A stretch of DNA of 64,000 nucleotides from Phaeosaccion multiseriatum. Its lineage: Eukaryota > Ochrophyta, other classes. This document shows, one piece after another, positions 11,751-24,826 of the stretch. A program made the translations under genes and the position numbers. The stretch spans positions 3,596,001-3,660,000 of the forward strand of contig OZ218955.1 of NCBI GenBank assembly GCA_965112735.1, given 5' to 3'. The notes under the pieces were generated by a model that was not told the origin of the DNA, ran no database searches, and was given only the letters and a program-made list of their open reading frames with translations. Within the stretch, counting starts at the first letter, position 1. Every line of letters begins with the position of its first letter.

Positions 11751-14700
11751 TTATGTATGCTTGTGTAGGAGCGGCTCTTGCTCCTGCCCCTGCTCCTGTT
11801 CCTGCTCCTGCGTGATGATCGGCGGCTGAGGAGACTGAGGCAACCCTTGCCCCTGCTGGACAGATGGCTGCTGCCGCTGCCCCTCCTGCCCCTCCTGTAA
11901 GAATTGCTCGTACTCTTGCTGCGGCTGCCACGGCTGCAAATCCTCCTCAGGAAGCTGCAAATCATCCTCAGACAATGCTGGTGGCGGTGGAGGTTGGGGA
12001 GGTGAAGGTGGAGCGGACCCGTCCTCCTCAAGTGAAGGTGGTGCTGCCGCCGGCTTCCCGGGGGGGAGGACCGTCGCATTGGGGTTGGCCCACCAGTAGA
12101 GAAGCGCCAGGGCCAACAGCACGCTATCCACACCTGGGGGGTGATCCGAGAGGAAGGGAGAGAGAGATGCATGTGCATGTGAGACATGTAAAAGAACAGC
12201 AGAGCAGAGAGAGAGAGAGCGGAGAGAGAGAAGTCACAGATGGCAGATCAGATGTAAGACGCGATTTCCTCACCCTTTCCCTGCCCTCTCCTCTCTCCTC
12301 TGTGCCCCCCCCCCCCCCATCACAGCTGGCGTCCACCTACCTGCGTATATGTAGAAGGCCCGTGCAGTTCCGAAGCCCATGCTGAGAGCCCCCCCGATCA
12401 GGCTCCCGAGGCTTTGCCCGATGCCCCCGTACACGCCTGAACGGAGGCAGAAGCAGCAGTTGGTGATACAGCAGAAGCAGCAGCAGGAGCGGGAGGAGGA
12501 CACGGGTGGCAATTCAGAGGACGAGTCAGAAGGGACACGCCAAGCCAAGCCAAGCCACGAATGGCAACATACACGGCAGTGTATTGCTAAACACACCCCG
12601 TGGGGCTATCTATCCACAGGCATTGGTTCACCACGTCGTCGTCAGAACCGGCAGAGGGGCTCCAGCTCTTATCTCACTGCTCTCTCCCCCTCCCTCACCG
12701 TTGAGCAGGCCCAGCATGGTCGTTGATAAGCCTTGCGGCGCGATTTGGTGGGCATGGAAGGTACTGGCGGCCCAAAAGCCGGCAAACGTCACCCCCCTCA
12801 GGGCCTCGGCAGGCAGGGCGGCCCAGGGCTGCGTGATGGAAGCATAGATTAGGAAGCGCAGGACGTAGGAGAGGAGGGAGAAGACTAGCACTCCCATCAC
12901 GCTGAGGTGCTGCGTGAGGTGACCGCTGTGAGGGGAGGAGGGAGAGGGAGGGAGGGAGGGGAGGGAGGGAGGGAGAGGGTGGGAGGGAGGGGAGGAGAGA
13001 GCGGGTGGGAGGGAGGGGAGGGGGGCACGTGAGGGAGGAGGACAAGCAAGGAGTCACTTGAAATGACTTTATGAATGAATGGAAGGAATGCATGCATCCA
13101 TAGCATCCACTGCCTTTCTCACCTGAAGTAGAACATGGGTATGCCTGCGAGTGAGCTGATGAGCCTGGACACGCCCATGACGCTGCCGGTGGCCCCGAGC
13201 TCCCTCAGCCTCTTGTAGGCAAAGTTTTCAATGACACCGCTGCTCAGCCCCACAGCGAACACCAGCCCGAAGAAAATCATCACTCCCTGCAAAGACGAGA
13301 GAGGAAGAGAGAAGAGGAGGAGGGAGCAGGAGGCAAAAGGAGAGCAAGGGTTGCAAGGGAGGAGAGGGAGGAAGGGAGGGAGGGAGGGAGGGGGTGACGG
13401 AGGCAGGTCGATAACCTGGACTATACTTTAAAACTGGGGGGGACTCTTCTTCAATTCAAGATGGCTGACCGCACAAGCACCCACCCACACACGCACGCAC
13501 CCACACACGCACCTTGTCCTTGGACAGTATCTTAATGCCCTCTTTGAAGCGAGGCGCCTCCTTCTTGACCTTCTTAGGCTTGAACTTGAGCAGCAGGAGG
13601 AGGGTGGGGATGGAGATGCCCGCATGGGCATAGAAGGCGGCCTTGTAGCCCAGCTCGCTCTTGGTGAGCATGGGACCCACAAGGAAGGACCCCACCCCGA
13701 ACCCACACTGGCCCCAGAGCCGTTGCTTGCCGTACTCCTTCTTGTCATGCAGCATGTCAAGCACACTGCTGTCCAGGAGGGGTCTGACGGGTGCGTTGAC
13801 CACGGCTGTGGGTGTTGGGTAGGGGGGTGGTCAGAGGGGCGTTGGCGGAAGGGTGGGGGGCTGAGAACATGGGGTAAGAGGGGGTACACGGTGCTGTACC
13901 GATGAAAGATAAGTGAGCACTTATAGGGAGTGAGTGATTGAGAGAATGGGTGAGTGGGTGAGTGAGTGAGTGAGTGAGTGAGTGAGTGGGTGGGTGGGTG
14001 GGTGATGTGAGTCAGTCCATCCCATGCAATGAATACATCCCCAAACTGTCTTGTACCTGTAGCAGTGATCATAGCCACTATGAAGACGAAGGACTGACGA
14101 GCCACAAGCGCCACACGGAGGCACACGCTGAAGGAGGGGGAGGAGGGGGAGTAGGGGAGGGGGTTGGGGTTGATACGAGACAGTGGCACCCCACATCCTT
14201 CACTTACTCACTCACTTACTCCGTCACTCATTCACCCACTCACCTACTGACGAAAGTGAAGATGAGTATCTCCCTGAGCCTCCCCGTCTTGTCAGTGAAG
14301 AATCCCCACAGCGGCGACACGAAGAACGTAACGGCAGGGGTGATGGCCCCCAAGCGGCCTGTGATGAGAGTGGAGGAGGAGAGGAGAAGGGGGGGGGGGG
14401 GAGAGGAGAGGAAGAGGAGAGGAGAAGGGAGGGGAGGGGAGGAGAGGAGAGGCATATGGGGAGGTAGGAAGAGGAGGAAGGGAGGCAGAGTAGAGGCGTA
14501 CGGGGAGGAAGAGGGAAGGAGGGGAGAGCGGTGGAAGATGGAAGAAGGGAGGAGGTTAGGATAACAGATTCAACGACGCAGGGGAGAGAGGGAGGGAGGC
14601 TCTGTCCTGGCGCCCCTCAGACCGCACCACACCACACCACACCACACCACACCACACCACGCAGTCACGGCAATAGCAAGCTAACGACCGAGCGAGGTCG

Positions 14701-14995
14701 GCGGGCCGGCGCTGCAGAGTACAGACAGACAACACACAGAACGCCCTTCCAGGCGGGGCTTGCGACAGGAAATCTCTCTCCATCTGTCCCTCCCACTCTC
14801 TCTCTCTCCCTCCCTCCCTCCCTCCTTATCCAACACCTCCACCCTCACCTATCTGCTTATCCTCGATGCCCAGGCTGTGGTAATAGACGGGTAGGTACGG
14901 CATGACCGCCCCCAAGCTGCCGTAGAAGAGGAACAACAGCAGCTTCACCAACGGGTACTTGGGGCGAAAGCGCGCGAGCCTATCTCTAGGGGTCG

Positions 14996-15029
<34 letters not shown>

Positions 15030-15041
15030 CACCAACTGCTG

Positions 15042-15086
<45 letters not shown>

Positions 15087-16121
15087 CATGACAACCTCTG
15101 GCCCTGCTGCTACCACGTGCACTAACGACGATGCCGCTGCTGCAAGGGGGCCTTGGCGATGGTCTTGGTCTTGCCCGGTGCCGTAAGGGCTCTGCTCGAG
15201 ACTGCCTTCTCCTCCTGTGCTGTCCTTCCCCATACTGCCCATCAGAGCCTCTGGCACTACGATAGGAGAAGCAGACACTTCGCTCTCTTCCCCCTCCTTC
15301 ACTGTCGGAGGAGAAGGAGCCTCCACTTCGACTGTTGCGACCAGCGATGGTGGGGGTGGAGGCGGTGGAGGACGCACAGTGAAGCCTTCACTTTGTCCAC
15401 TTTGCCGTGATGGTGCTTGAGCTTGAGGCTCCACACCACCACTACTTTCCGGAGGAGGACTGCCCGATGAGGCCTTCTTTGCCGTCGTCTTTAGCATCCC
15501 TGCTGCTGCTTCTCCTTCTCCGGACTTAAGCCCTTCCCCTTCCCCGCGTCCCCCCCCTCCTCCCCCGCCGGCGCCGCCACGCAGTGCCATCTGTTCTCTT
15601 CTGACTGGGCTCCAGCCAGAGCCCCGCCGTCCTCGCATGGCGTTACCACTGACGACGCTGTCTCCTATTTCCCTACGCGATCCACTTCCGCCGCTGCTGC
15701 CTCCAATACTCGGAGTCTCTCTCCTCCGGCCATTTCCTCCTTGTGGTCCCCCTTCCCCTGCCCTCTCCCTGGTCGACACCCGCAGCCATACCCTCCTCCA
15801 CAGCAGCGCGGTGCCTCTCTCGCTGCTGTCACTGTTACTGTTGCTACTGCTACTGCTGCCGCCACTCCTGCCGTTGCTCGCCCTGCCTGCAGCTGCCCTC
15901 CTCAGGCCCTGCCAGAGGGGAACACGTGCAAGCACCTGGTGCTTCTTCAGCCGTTGCTGCGGCTGCCCATGCAAGCTGAGCGGACGAGCCAAAACCGCTG
16001 CCGTCGCCTCGACCTGGAGAAGAGCGATGAGACCAAGCAGCACGCTCCTACTGACTGCAGCAAGCCGTTGCGGTTGCCGCGGCCTCTTTGGCTTGGGGTT
16101 GGGATTGGGTTGGCACACCAT
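11751..16121 (-). CDS. Major facilitator superfamily transporter (MFS_1-like/MFSD6-like)
   Basis: A membrane transporter of unknown substrate. The first exon (start ATG 16121) encodes about 340 low-complexity residues that begin with a hydrophobic stretch (VLLGLIALLQVEATAAVLA, a possible signal sequence). The first transporter helix follows, KLLLFLFYGSLGAVMPYLPV. Later exons give ITPAVTFFVSPLWGFFTDKT, RLWGQCGFGVGSFLVGPMLT, FFGLVFAVGLSSGVIENFAY, LVFSLLSYVLRFLIYASI, TFHAHQIAPQGLSTTMLGLL, YGGIGQSLGSLIGGALSMGF and a last helix before a Q/P/E-rich cytosolic tail. The order and the 'GxxxDK' loop after helix 2 fit the LacY/MFSD6-like clan. A polyQ tract with the dispersed motif (QQLVIQQQ) lies in the N-terminal extension. 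The start is uncertain because that region is low complexity. Confidence 0.82.
12459..12471 (+). repeat. Dispersed 13-bp core (exact), MFS intron
   Basis: The core lies 22 nt upstream of the acceptor before the exon starting GVYGGIGQ (exon start 12436, minus). The gene strand reads CTGTATCACCAAC. Confidence 0.9.
14626..14660. repeat. (ACCAC)n microsatellite in MFS intron
   Basis: Seven tandem accac units lie in the MFS intron just downstream (gene sense) of the first exon. Confidence 0.9.
15001..15084 (-). repeat. CAG repeat (polyQ) in MFS exon with motif core
   Basis: Two (CTG)n tracts flank one exact 13-bp core (15024-15036). On the gene strand it reads as polyGln interrupted by QQLVIQQ in the N-terminal extension of the transporter. 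Confidence 0.9.
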
Positions 16122-16383
16122 GGCTGCCTATCCTTCTCTCCCTTTCTCTCTCTCTCTCTCTCTCCAGCCTGCCTTGCTACCCCCGTGCCTTTGCTTCACT
16201 GCCGCGACAGCACTTCATGCCCCATATCGAAGGCACCCTCGACGGTCTCCTCTGTTTTTTCTTGGACGCTTTGAATTTCTTTGCGAATCATGTCATCGCC
16301 GCGCAAAGGCAGGCCTTGTCTCATGCAAGATTTTGCCACACACAGGGCTGAGAGAGATACAAAGAGAAAAAAACCCTTCCGTC
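16122..16383. promoter_or_regulatory. Divergent promoter interval, MFS / Lys-rich gene
   Basis: Start codons at 16121 (minus) and 16384 (plus) are 262 bp apart and divergent. A CT-rich run (16140-16166) is the only obvious feature. Confidence 0.5.
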
Positions 16384-16517
16384 ATGAGCCGAAAGAACAA
16401 CATGAGCAAGAGGAGGAAGGACCATGCTGCCCTCATTGAGAGGGAGAAGGAGCTTAAGGCAAAGCAGGACAAGAAGAAGGAGAAGCACGAGACTAAGATG
16501 GCCAAGAAGGTGAGGAT

Positions 16518-16563
<46 letters not shown>

Positions 16564-17104
16564 GCCCGCCGGTGATGACAGAAGCCTCGCTCCCCCCCTC
16601 CGCTCCCCCCAGGCCGTGGCCGCCAAGAAGCGCCCCACACTGAAGAAGGCCAAGAACGCCACTCGCAAGCTGCATGGAGTGCTGCGCAGTAAGGAGACGG
16701 AGGGCTTGGAGAAGCTCGCGGCCAGCAGGACCCTCGCCCTCAAAAGCAAGGTCAAGATGTCCAAGGTGCGATGGCGCCTTAACTTCCCCCCTGTCTATCT
16801 CTCTCTTCTCTACCCCCCCCTCTCTCTCTCACCCCCTTCCCTCTCGCGGCAAAGTCGGTTTGTGCTACAGTACCCCCTTCTCTGTTTTGAGACGTACTTG
16901 CTCCTTTTGAGCTTGACTCCGAGCAAATCCACACCCTCGCCCCCGATCCCCCTCTTCTTTCTCGACTCCCCATCCGTCCGGCCGGGTATCTCCGCATCTT
17001 GCCTTGAACACGACATACCACAGACCATGCAGAAACGGCTGAAGGCCAAGGCGGCCGAGAAGGCAGCGAAAGCAAAGGAGGGGGACATGGACACGGACAA
17101 GTAA
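16384..17104 (+). CDS. Small Lys-rich basic protein
   Basis: I do not recognise this family. Three exons fit: from 16384 to the donor at about 16509, one starting GCCGTGGCC at about 16613 and ending at the donor near 16765, and one starting at about 17023 (ACCATGCAG) and ending at the TAA at 17102-17104. The product is about 117 residues, starts MSRKNNMSKRRKDHAALIER, is strongly basic, and contains Lys/Ala helical stretches such as KRLKAKAAEKAAKAKEG near the end. Composition suggests a nuclear or nucleolar, RNA- or ribosome-associated role, but this is inference only. The first intron contains a (CAG)n tract. Confidence 0.6.
16518..16562. repeat. (CAG)15 microsatellite in intron
   Basis: An uninterrupted cag tract sits eight bases into the first intron of the Lys-rich gene, close to the 5' splice site. 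Confidence 0.9.
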
Positions 17105-18532
17105 GTCCGCGCGAGTCAGTGACTCACTCGCACTCGCCCTTCGTAGTTGGTCCTTCCGTCGAGGTGACCTTGGCGAACTTGGAGCAGCAGCACCAGCTGG
17201 TATATAAGCAGCAAAAGTGGCACCGGAGTCAGTGGGAAGGAAGGCATGTGGACGACACGTATAGCTGTGCCCCCACGGGCAGCAGCCGTGGCCTGAACAG
17301 AGCGTTAAGGGGGGGGTTGCTCCGGCAGTGCGCTGAAGGCGGGGTACACTGCTTCCTGACACCCGGAGCAGCAGCAGTAGCGGTGGTGGGGATGGCGACT
17401 CACGCGAGGGCGAAGAGAGGGATGGACCGGAGGAGAGAGGAATGGACCGGCGCGAGGGGACGGATGGATCGCAAACGGCACAACACAGCAACTGACGCAT
17501 AAGCGGCTGAGCGTGGTGAGATAGATCAGACCATCGCACCGTAGTTACTCGTGAGGGTGATGGCAATGGATGGCATTGGGCGGATGGCAATGGATGGCAA
17601 TGGATGGATGGCTTCCCTCCATGCCGAGCATTGCAGTGAGCAGGGCGGTGTCCAAGTATGCGTCTGTACAGCAGGGCAGAGGCTCGGGATGGCAGTATTT
17701 CACCGGCACTGGATGGATGGCACTGGATGGATGGAGAGAGCACGGGTGGATGGTGGCGCTCTTGCGTGGCTACATACCTCCGCACCTTCGTTGAAGCGTG
17801 GCGTGGCTGGGGGGACAAGTGGGAAGAAAGAGGGGGGAGAGGCGCCTCTCTCTCTCTCTCCTTATTGGGTATCCCAGCCCCCCCCAAGCTTGGCGCCTGC
17901 GACTTTTCCTCTGGGGGTGGGGGGGGGCAAGACAGACCAACCACAAGGGAGCTTGACTTGACTGCCAGGGAAGGCGGGAAGAGCCCCTTCCTCCTCAGTA
18001 TCTTCGGTGCTTCCAGTGCCCTACTTTTGTGCTTCGGACGAGCTGGCTCTCCTCTTTCACACTGACGCAGGCCGTTGCCCACCCACGGGCCCCCGGCCTG
18101 CGTCGGTGTGATGAAAAGAGCCACAAGCTCGTCTGCAGCACAGAAGCACGCTGAGGGGACATGCTCGACCTTGTCGACCTTCTCGGCCCTTCGAACCTGC
18201 ACTGAAAAGGAAGGCACCCAAGTGGATTCACTCGATTTGATACGCCTCTTACACGCTCATGTTGGAGTCGATTGGCCTGTTCGTTTTGTTCCGTGGTGGG
18301 GCCGTGCCTTTTAACTGATGTTAACATTTGAACAAGGGCTACTCTCACCCTCTATTGTAGTCGTCGGTCTCTCCCCTTTCCCTCTCGAGAAAAGCTGTAA
18401 GGCACCCACCAGTTCGTCTAATTGACACACAAGAGCCCCCACTTATCTGCTTCTCTCAGGGCGGGCCCAAAAGGAACCAACTCCCTAATCTTGCACACGA
18501 GAATGTAAATAGGGGGGAAATTCAAATTCAAT
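17105..18532. other. Convergent gap; minisatellite and large hairpin
   Basis: No gene is supported between the Lys-rich gene and the ClpR-like gene. The stretch 17555-17740 is rich in ggatggcaatggatgg units. A long imperfect inverted repeat lies at 18029-18141. Confidence 0.5.
18029..18141. repeat. Imperfect inverted repeat with about 45-bp arms
   Basis: The left arm 18029-18073 and right arm 18095-18141 pair with a few mismatches and one 2-base bulge around a 21-base loop. The closing 16-base stem (cactgacgcaggcc against ggcctgcgtcggtg) is nearly perfect. Weaker pairing extends outward to about 17990 and 18165. Confidence 0.85.
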
Positions 18533-21455
18533 TTAGTCCTCCCCGTCGATGAGCCTGTCGTGTTCCTCCTCATCATCGTCATCATCGTCATCATCGTCCC
18601 ACAGAGGCTCGTTCTCTGTCCTCGGCTTGGTGTAGTCGCCCCACTCCCCAATTGACTTGGCATCTCCGTATTTCTGAACCGAGGCACCTTCGAAGGCGCC
18701 GTACGACTCGCCCGACGTACTGTAGCAAGGGAGGAGGAGGGGAGGGGAGAGGAGAGGATATGGGCGTGTATACATAGAGGGAGAGAGAGAGACACACACA
18801 GAGAGAGAGAGACGCACATACACAGGGAGAGAGGGAGGAAGGTGCAAAGAGACGAAAAGGGGGGAGCAAGAGGGAAGGTCGAGCAGAACAGTAAGCAAAG
18901 CAAAGCAAAGCAAAGGAAAGGAAAGGAAAGCAGGGACTCAGAAGGAGGCGAGTGGGGCGGTGTGGACACGTGCAAGTGCACCATGAAATCGGCCCTCGAA
19001 GGAAGGAAGCGACGCTCGGCAACGGGACGAGCGCTACACGATACGACACATCCCATCTGACAGGAGTCCACACCCGACGGCCTTGTCTGACTGCCCGTAT
19101 GCCTGCCTGCCTGCCTGCCCATATGCCTCTACTCATTCTCACATGTGCGGCATCTTCTCCCCCTTCCAATTCTTGGGCCTGGGCAGCGCCACCTTGTCCA
19201 CCACACCGTACGAGACGGCCTCGGCGCTGGACAGGTAGAAGTCGCGCTGCAGGTCATCGGCCACCTTGGGGGGTATGAGGGGGGGTTCGAAGGGGATGGT
19301 AGAAAAGGGTGACGTTCAGGGGGTTATCTCTCCCTCCTTTTCCCTCCCTTTCCCTCCCTCCCTCCCTCCCGTCCCCACGCCGCGGCTCCCCTCTCCATCT
19401 CACACTCTCATCCACTGGCATCCATCCCTCCTTACCTTGTGCTCCGGCTGCCCTGTAATGACCTGCAGGCGCTTTACCATCTCTTCATTGATGCGAACAA
19501 CATTCGCCACCTCCAGCGCAATGTCTGTACACTGGCCCTGGTAAGGATCGTCCATGCCTAGGAGGTGGGGAGACAAAGGGGGGGGGCGGGGACGGGGGCA
19601 GCAGAGGGAGGGGAGTGGAGGGGGGCAGGGAGAGAGTGAGTGAGAGAGAGAGAGAGAGAGCAGAGGGAAACAGGAGAAAGGGATTGCCTCCGGTAGGGGT
19701 GTATACAAAGTGGTACCACACCTCAAAGCAAATACAATGCCATGCTCGCACGCACGCACTCACGCCCTTACTGACCCTACTGACGTACGTACCTTGCTTC
19801 TGCATGAGGAACCTTGCGTTGGGCAGAGCGATTCGCTGTCCTCTCGTGCCTGCAGCAATTAGGAAGGACACGAGGCCCGTCGCCAGGCCCACATTGACTG
19901 TGCAGATGTCGTATGGCACCTGAGGGAGGGAGGGAGGGAGGCAGAGAGGGAGGGACGGGGAGCGGGGGTGATGACACTGAAACTGAAACTGAGCTGGGGG
20001 GGGAGGCTGCCCCATATGACTGGCTGCCGCATGCACAAGACCGGATGATTGCCCCATGAATACCCACATGCCCGCCCATACGCCTGCCTGGCTTGACTGA
20101 CTCACGTGCTGCATGACGTCAAAGAGGGACATGGCGGCGCGAGGGTTGGCGCCGGGGCAGTTGAAGTACAGCTGCACCGTGTTGCGGCAGTCGTCCTAGG
20201 TAGGGCACAGAAACAAGCCAACAAACACACACACACACCCACACACGCGCGGTAGCACCCAGCACCAGAGTGGGTCCAGCAGTAGTTGGTCCAGATCATG
20301 TGAAGATGGGGCAGAGTGGGGGGGGTGGGGGGGATTAGAGAAGAGGGTGTGAGAAAGGAGGAGGGAAGCGAGAGACAGAGATTGTATATCCCATCACAAT
20401 GACCATAACTATGCACACAGGGGACACCCCGCAAGCAAAGAGCAAAAAGGAGGAACAGCCTGACTCATTAGCTGGCCGACTGTCTGGACTTTGCTAAAAG
20501 AGCGAGAGAGGGAGTGTCTCTCTATCTATCAAGTGCGCATCCACCGACCTCACCCACCCTACCCAACTATCCACCCACCCACTCGCCCACCCACTCGCCC
20601 ACCGTACCGTGGTTTCCAAGTAGAGCAGCATGGCAATGAGTTGGTTGGCGTATTGGTTGTCAATGTAGCGGTTGATGATGATGATACGCTCCATCTGCAG
20701 GGACTGGGTCAGCCCCATCCACTGCGGGTAGCGAGAGCCGTCCTTCTGGTAAGGGACCTGGAGAAGGAGGAGGGGGAAGAGAGAGATGGCGGAAGTGAAA
20801 GGGGGTGCGAGAGGGTTGAGAGGGGCAGAGGTGAGAGGGGGTTAGAATGGGTGGGCAGGGGCAGCAATGGGAGAGGGGGGGAGGCGAGAGCCACATGGTA
20901 GAGAGTTCGTATTGTGTGGGAGAGCAAAGCATCCCGAGAGACAAGATTCTTAATGCCCAGAGCATTGCAAGCCGGCGCGCAAGTCGAGGTTTCACGGAGA
21001 GGAGAGGGAGAAGGCGCAGAGGGCGAGGCATTGCGATACGGGACGCTCCAAGGAGGGGGGGCATATCCCGATTCATTGAGAAGGGAGCCGTAGCAGCAGT
21101 AGCAGCAGCTTGGTGCCTCCTTGATTGAACGCATAATTCGTCTGCCTCGACTCGCACTTTCGTCTCGTCCCTCTCATGTTAGCACACTCACCGCTGGCTC
21201 GGTGCTTGGCATTCTAATCTCTCCTCTTCTCCAGGCCATCGACAGTGCCGTATCTAGCGATGACCGCGACCCTTCCTCCCCAGCTCTTCCCCCCAGCCCC
21301 TTTCCTCCTGCCACTCCTGCTGATCTTGCATCCCGGAGTACCCGAGCTGCGGGTGTTTGTACAGCCGCCAACGGGCCCGCCAGAAAGGCACCAATCCCCT
21401 GGGGCTGAAGTATGAGCAGCACAAGCTGCACGAGCAGCACGAAGGCCAACCTCAT
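18533..21455 (-). CDS. Plastid ClpR-like (non-catalytic ClpP) subunit
   Basis: A Clp protease ring subunit. The start ATG at 21455 opens a signal peptide and transit peptide (MRLAFVLLVQLVLLILQPQG, then IGAF-LAGP), the pattern of complex-plastid proteins. A long intron leads from the donor near 21193 to the exon with QWMGLTQSLQMERIIIINRY and DNQYANQLIAMLLYLE. Then come QLYFNCPGANPRAAMSLFDV, TVNVGLATGLVSFLIAAGTR, ALPNARFLMQ, VRINEEMVKRLQVITGQPEH and LQRDFYLSSAEAVSYGVVDK. In the GxASxxA catalytic segment the Ser is Gly (GLATGLVS), and the HQP segment is QKQ, so Ser and His are both gone; only the Asp-bearing RDxxLS remains. This is the ClpR pattern. The tail has a run of nine Asp residues. The stop is 18533-18535. 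Confidence 0.87.
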
Positions 21456-22820
21456 GCTATCCGGTGCTCCCTGCTCCCTATCTCCCAACCTTTTTTTGTT
21501 TGGGATTGGACTGGCGCAGAAATTGAGCTCGATTTTTAATGTCGAATGTAACATCAAAATGCGATATCAATATAGGTGAGGTGACTTCCTCTCTTTCTCT
21601 CCACACCGAGTACTGTGGCAGTGGGCAAGCTGGCAGGCAGGCAGGTACGACCTCGCAAGTCGTCAAGTTATGTCCCTCGAGGGTCAAAAGAAAGACCTCA
21701 AGAAAGGTTCACGGTAAGAGGTTCAAGGTCGGTCGAACCCTCACCCCCATCCGGCTCTGCTAATCCACAGCATGATCAACAGCTTATCCCCAATGTCTTG
21801 CTCCTTGTTGATATCGATGATGAGTCCACTTCCATCCACTGCCACCCATCCGACCTTGATGTGACGCTTGTGTCGTACTGGACACCCCTCCTCCGTCCTC
21901 TCCCCTCCCCGTCCCCTCTTGTCCAACCGTGGCGGTCCTCTACTCCTCTCCCATTCCTCCCGGAGCCCTCATCGCGCACAGTCCAAAGCCTCCTGTACTC
22001 TCCTCTCCTCTCCTCTCCGGTCCTGTTCTGTCCTATCCTCTCCTATTCCCGGCCTCTCTTGTCCTGGCCTCTCTTTTCTTCTCTCGAGGTTTCAGTGCTG
22101 TGGGGTGGGTGGGCGTTGTCCACCTGAACCGTAGCCTCCACATCGGTAGGCAGTAAGTAGGCTCATTGGTACACCAGCCGAGTGTGCACGTCCTCAACTG
22201 GCGACGTTCGCTGCCGCATCACCAATGGAGGCTGCGCTCCTCCCGTCCGCCTTCACGCGACCAACCACCAACAAGTGAGGGACTAAAGTTGGCGATTCGG
22301 GCACTGGCACTGTCCACAGGATGGGAGGGAGGGCAGGCGTTGAAGGCTCCTACTTAACCCACCCGGGCCACGCTTAGGCTCCACAGAGGTGACTTCTCTC
22401 TCCACGGGAGGGTTGCTGCCATGTGCTGTAACGGCCTTTGTCTTGCCGTCAGCACTGAGCCCAAGGGGCGGGCAGGACTCCCTTCAGCGTTGCCTGTCCA
22501 CCGCTCGCCGCTTCCGCCTTACTCACTCATCACTCCCGCCGCCCCGGCTCCTGACTACCCCTGCGCTGCCAGCCTCCCTCCTTGGCCCCTTGGTTACTAC
22601 GAGGGACGCGGGCCGCCGAGGTGTGGTGGGTGCGTATCGAAGCGCGATACACACACACACACACACACCACACAAACACACTCACACACACTCGCACACT
22701 CACGCGCATCAGGTCAGTCGGGTGGTGAAGAAGAGTCACACCCCACCCTCCTCCCTCAAACCCTCGCCAGGCCTTCTCCATGGTCGCTCCGCCCCTCTCA
22801 AAGGCCTCTCTCAGGCCCTT
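21456..22820. other. ClpR promoter side and unassigned DNA
   Basis: No gene is convincingly identified. The minus strand at about 21785-21875 is open and protein-like (HIKVGWVAVDGSGLIIDINK), but I could not attach good exons. The 22635-22705 stretch is CA-rich, 22210-22222 is a degenerate copy of the dispersed motif, and 22000-22080 is CT-rich. Confidence 0.35.

Positions 22821-24826
<2,006 letters not shown>

Noticed and set aside
13930-14005. tgag/gtga repeats as a regulatory array
   Set aside because: They are a tetranucleotide microsatellite in an MFS intron; the same type occurs in many other introns.
15637-16575. Plus-strand open frame of 312 codons
   Set aside because: It runs antisense over the MFS first exon and then through the promoter and start of the Lys-rich gene; the peptide is Leu/Ser-rich from CT runs.
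16865-18217. Minus-strand open frame of 450 codons
   Set aside because: It is antisense to the Lys-rich gene's last intron and exon and to the intergenic hairpin; no conserved motif is seen.
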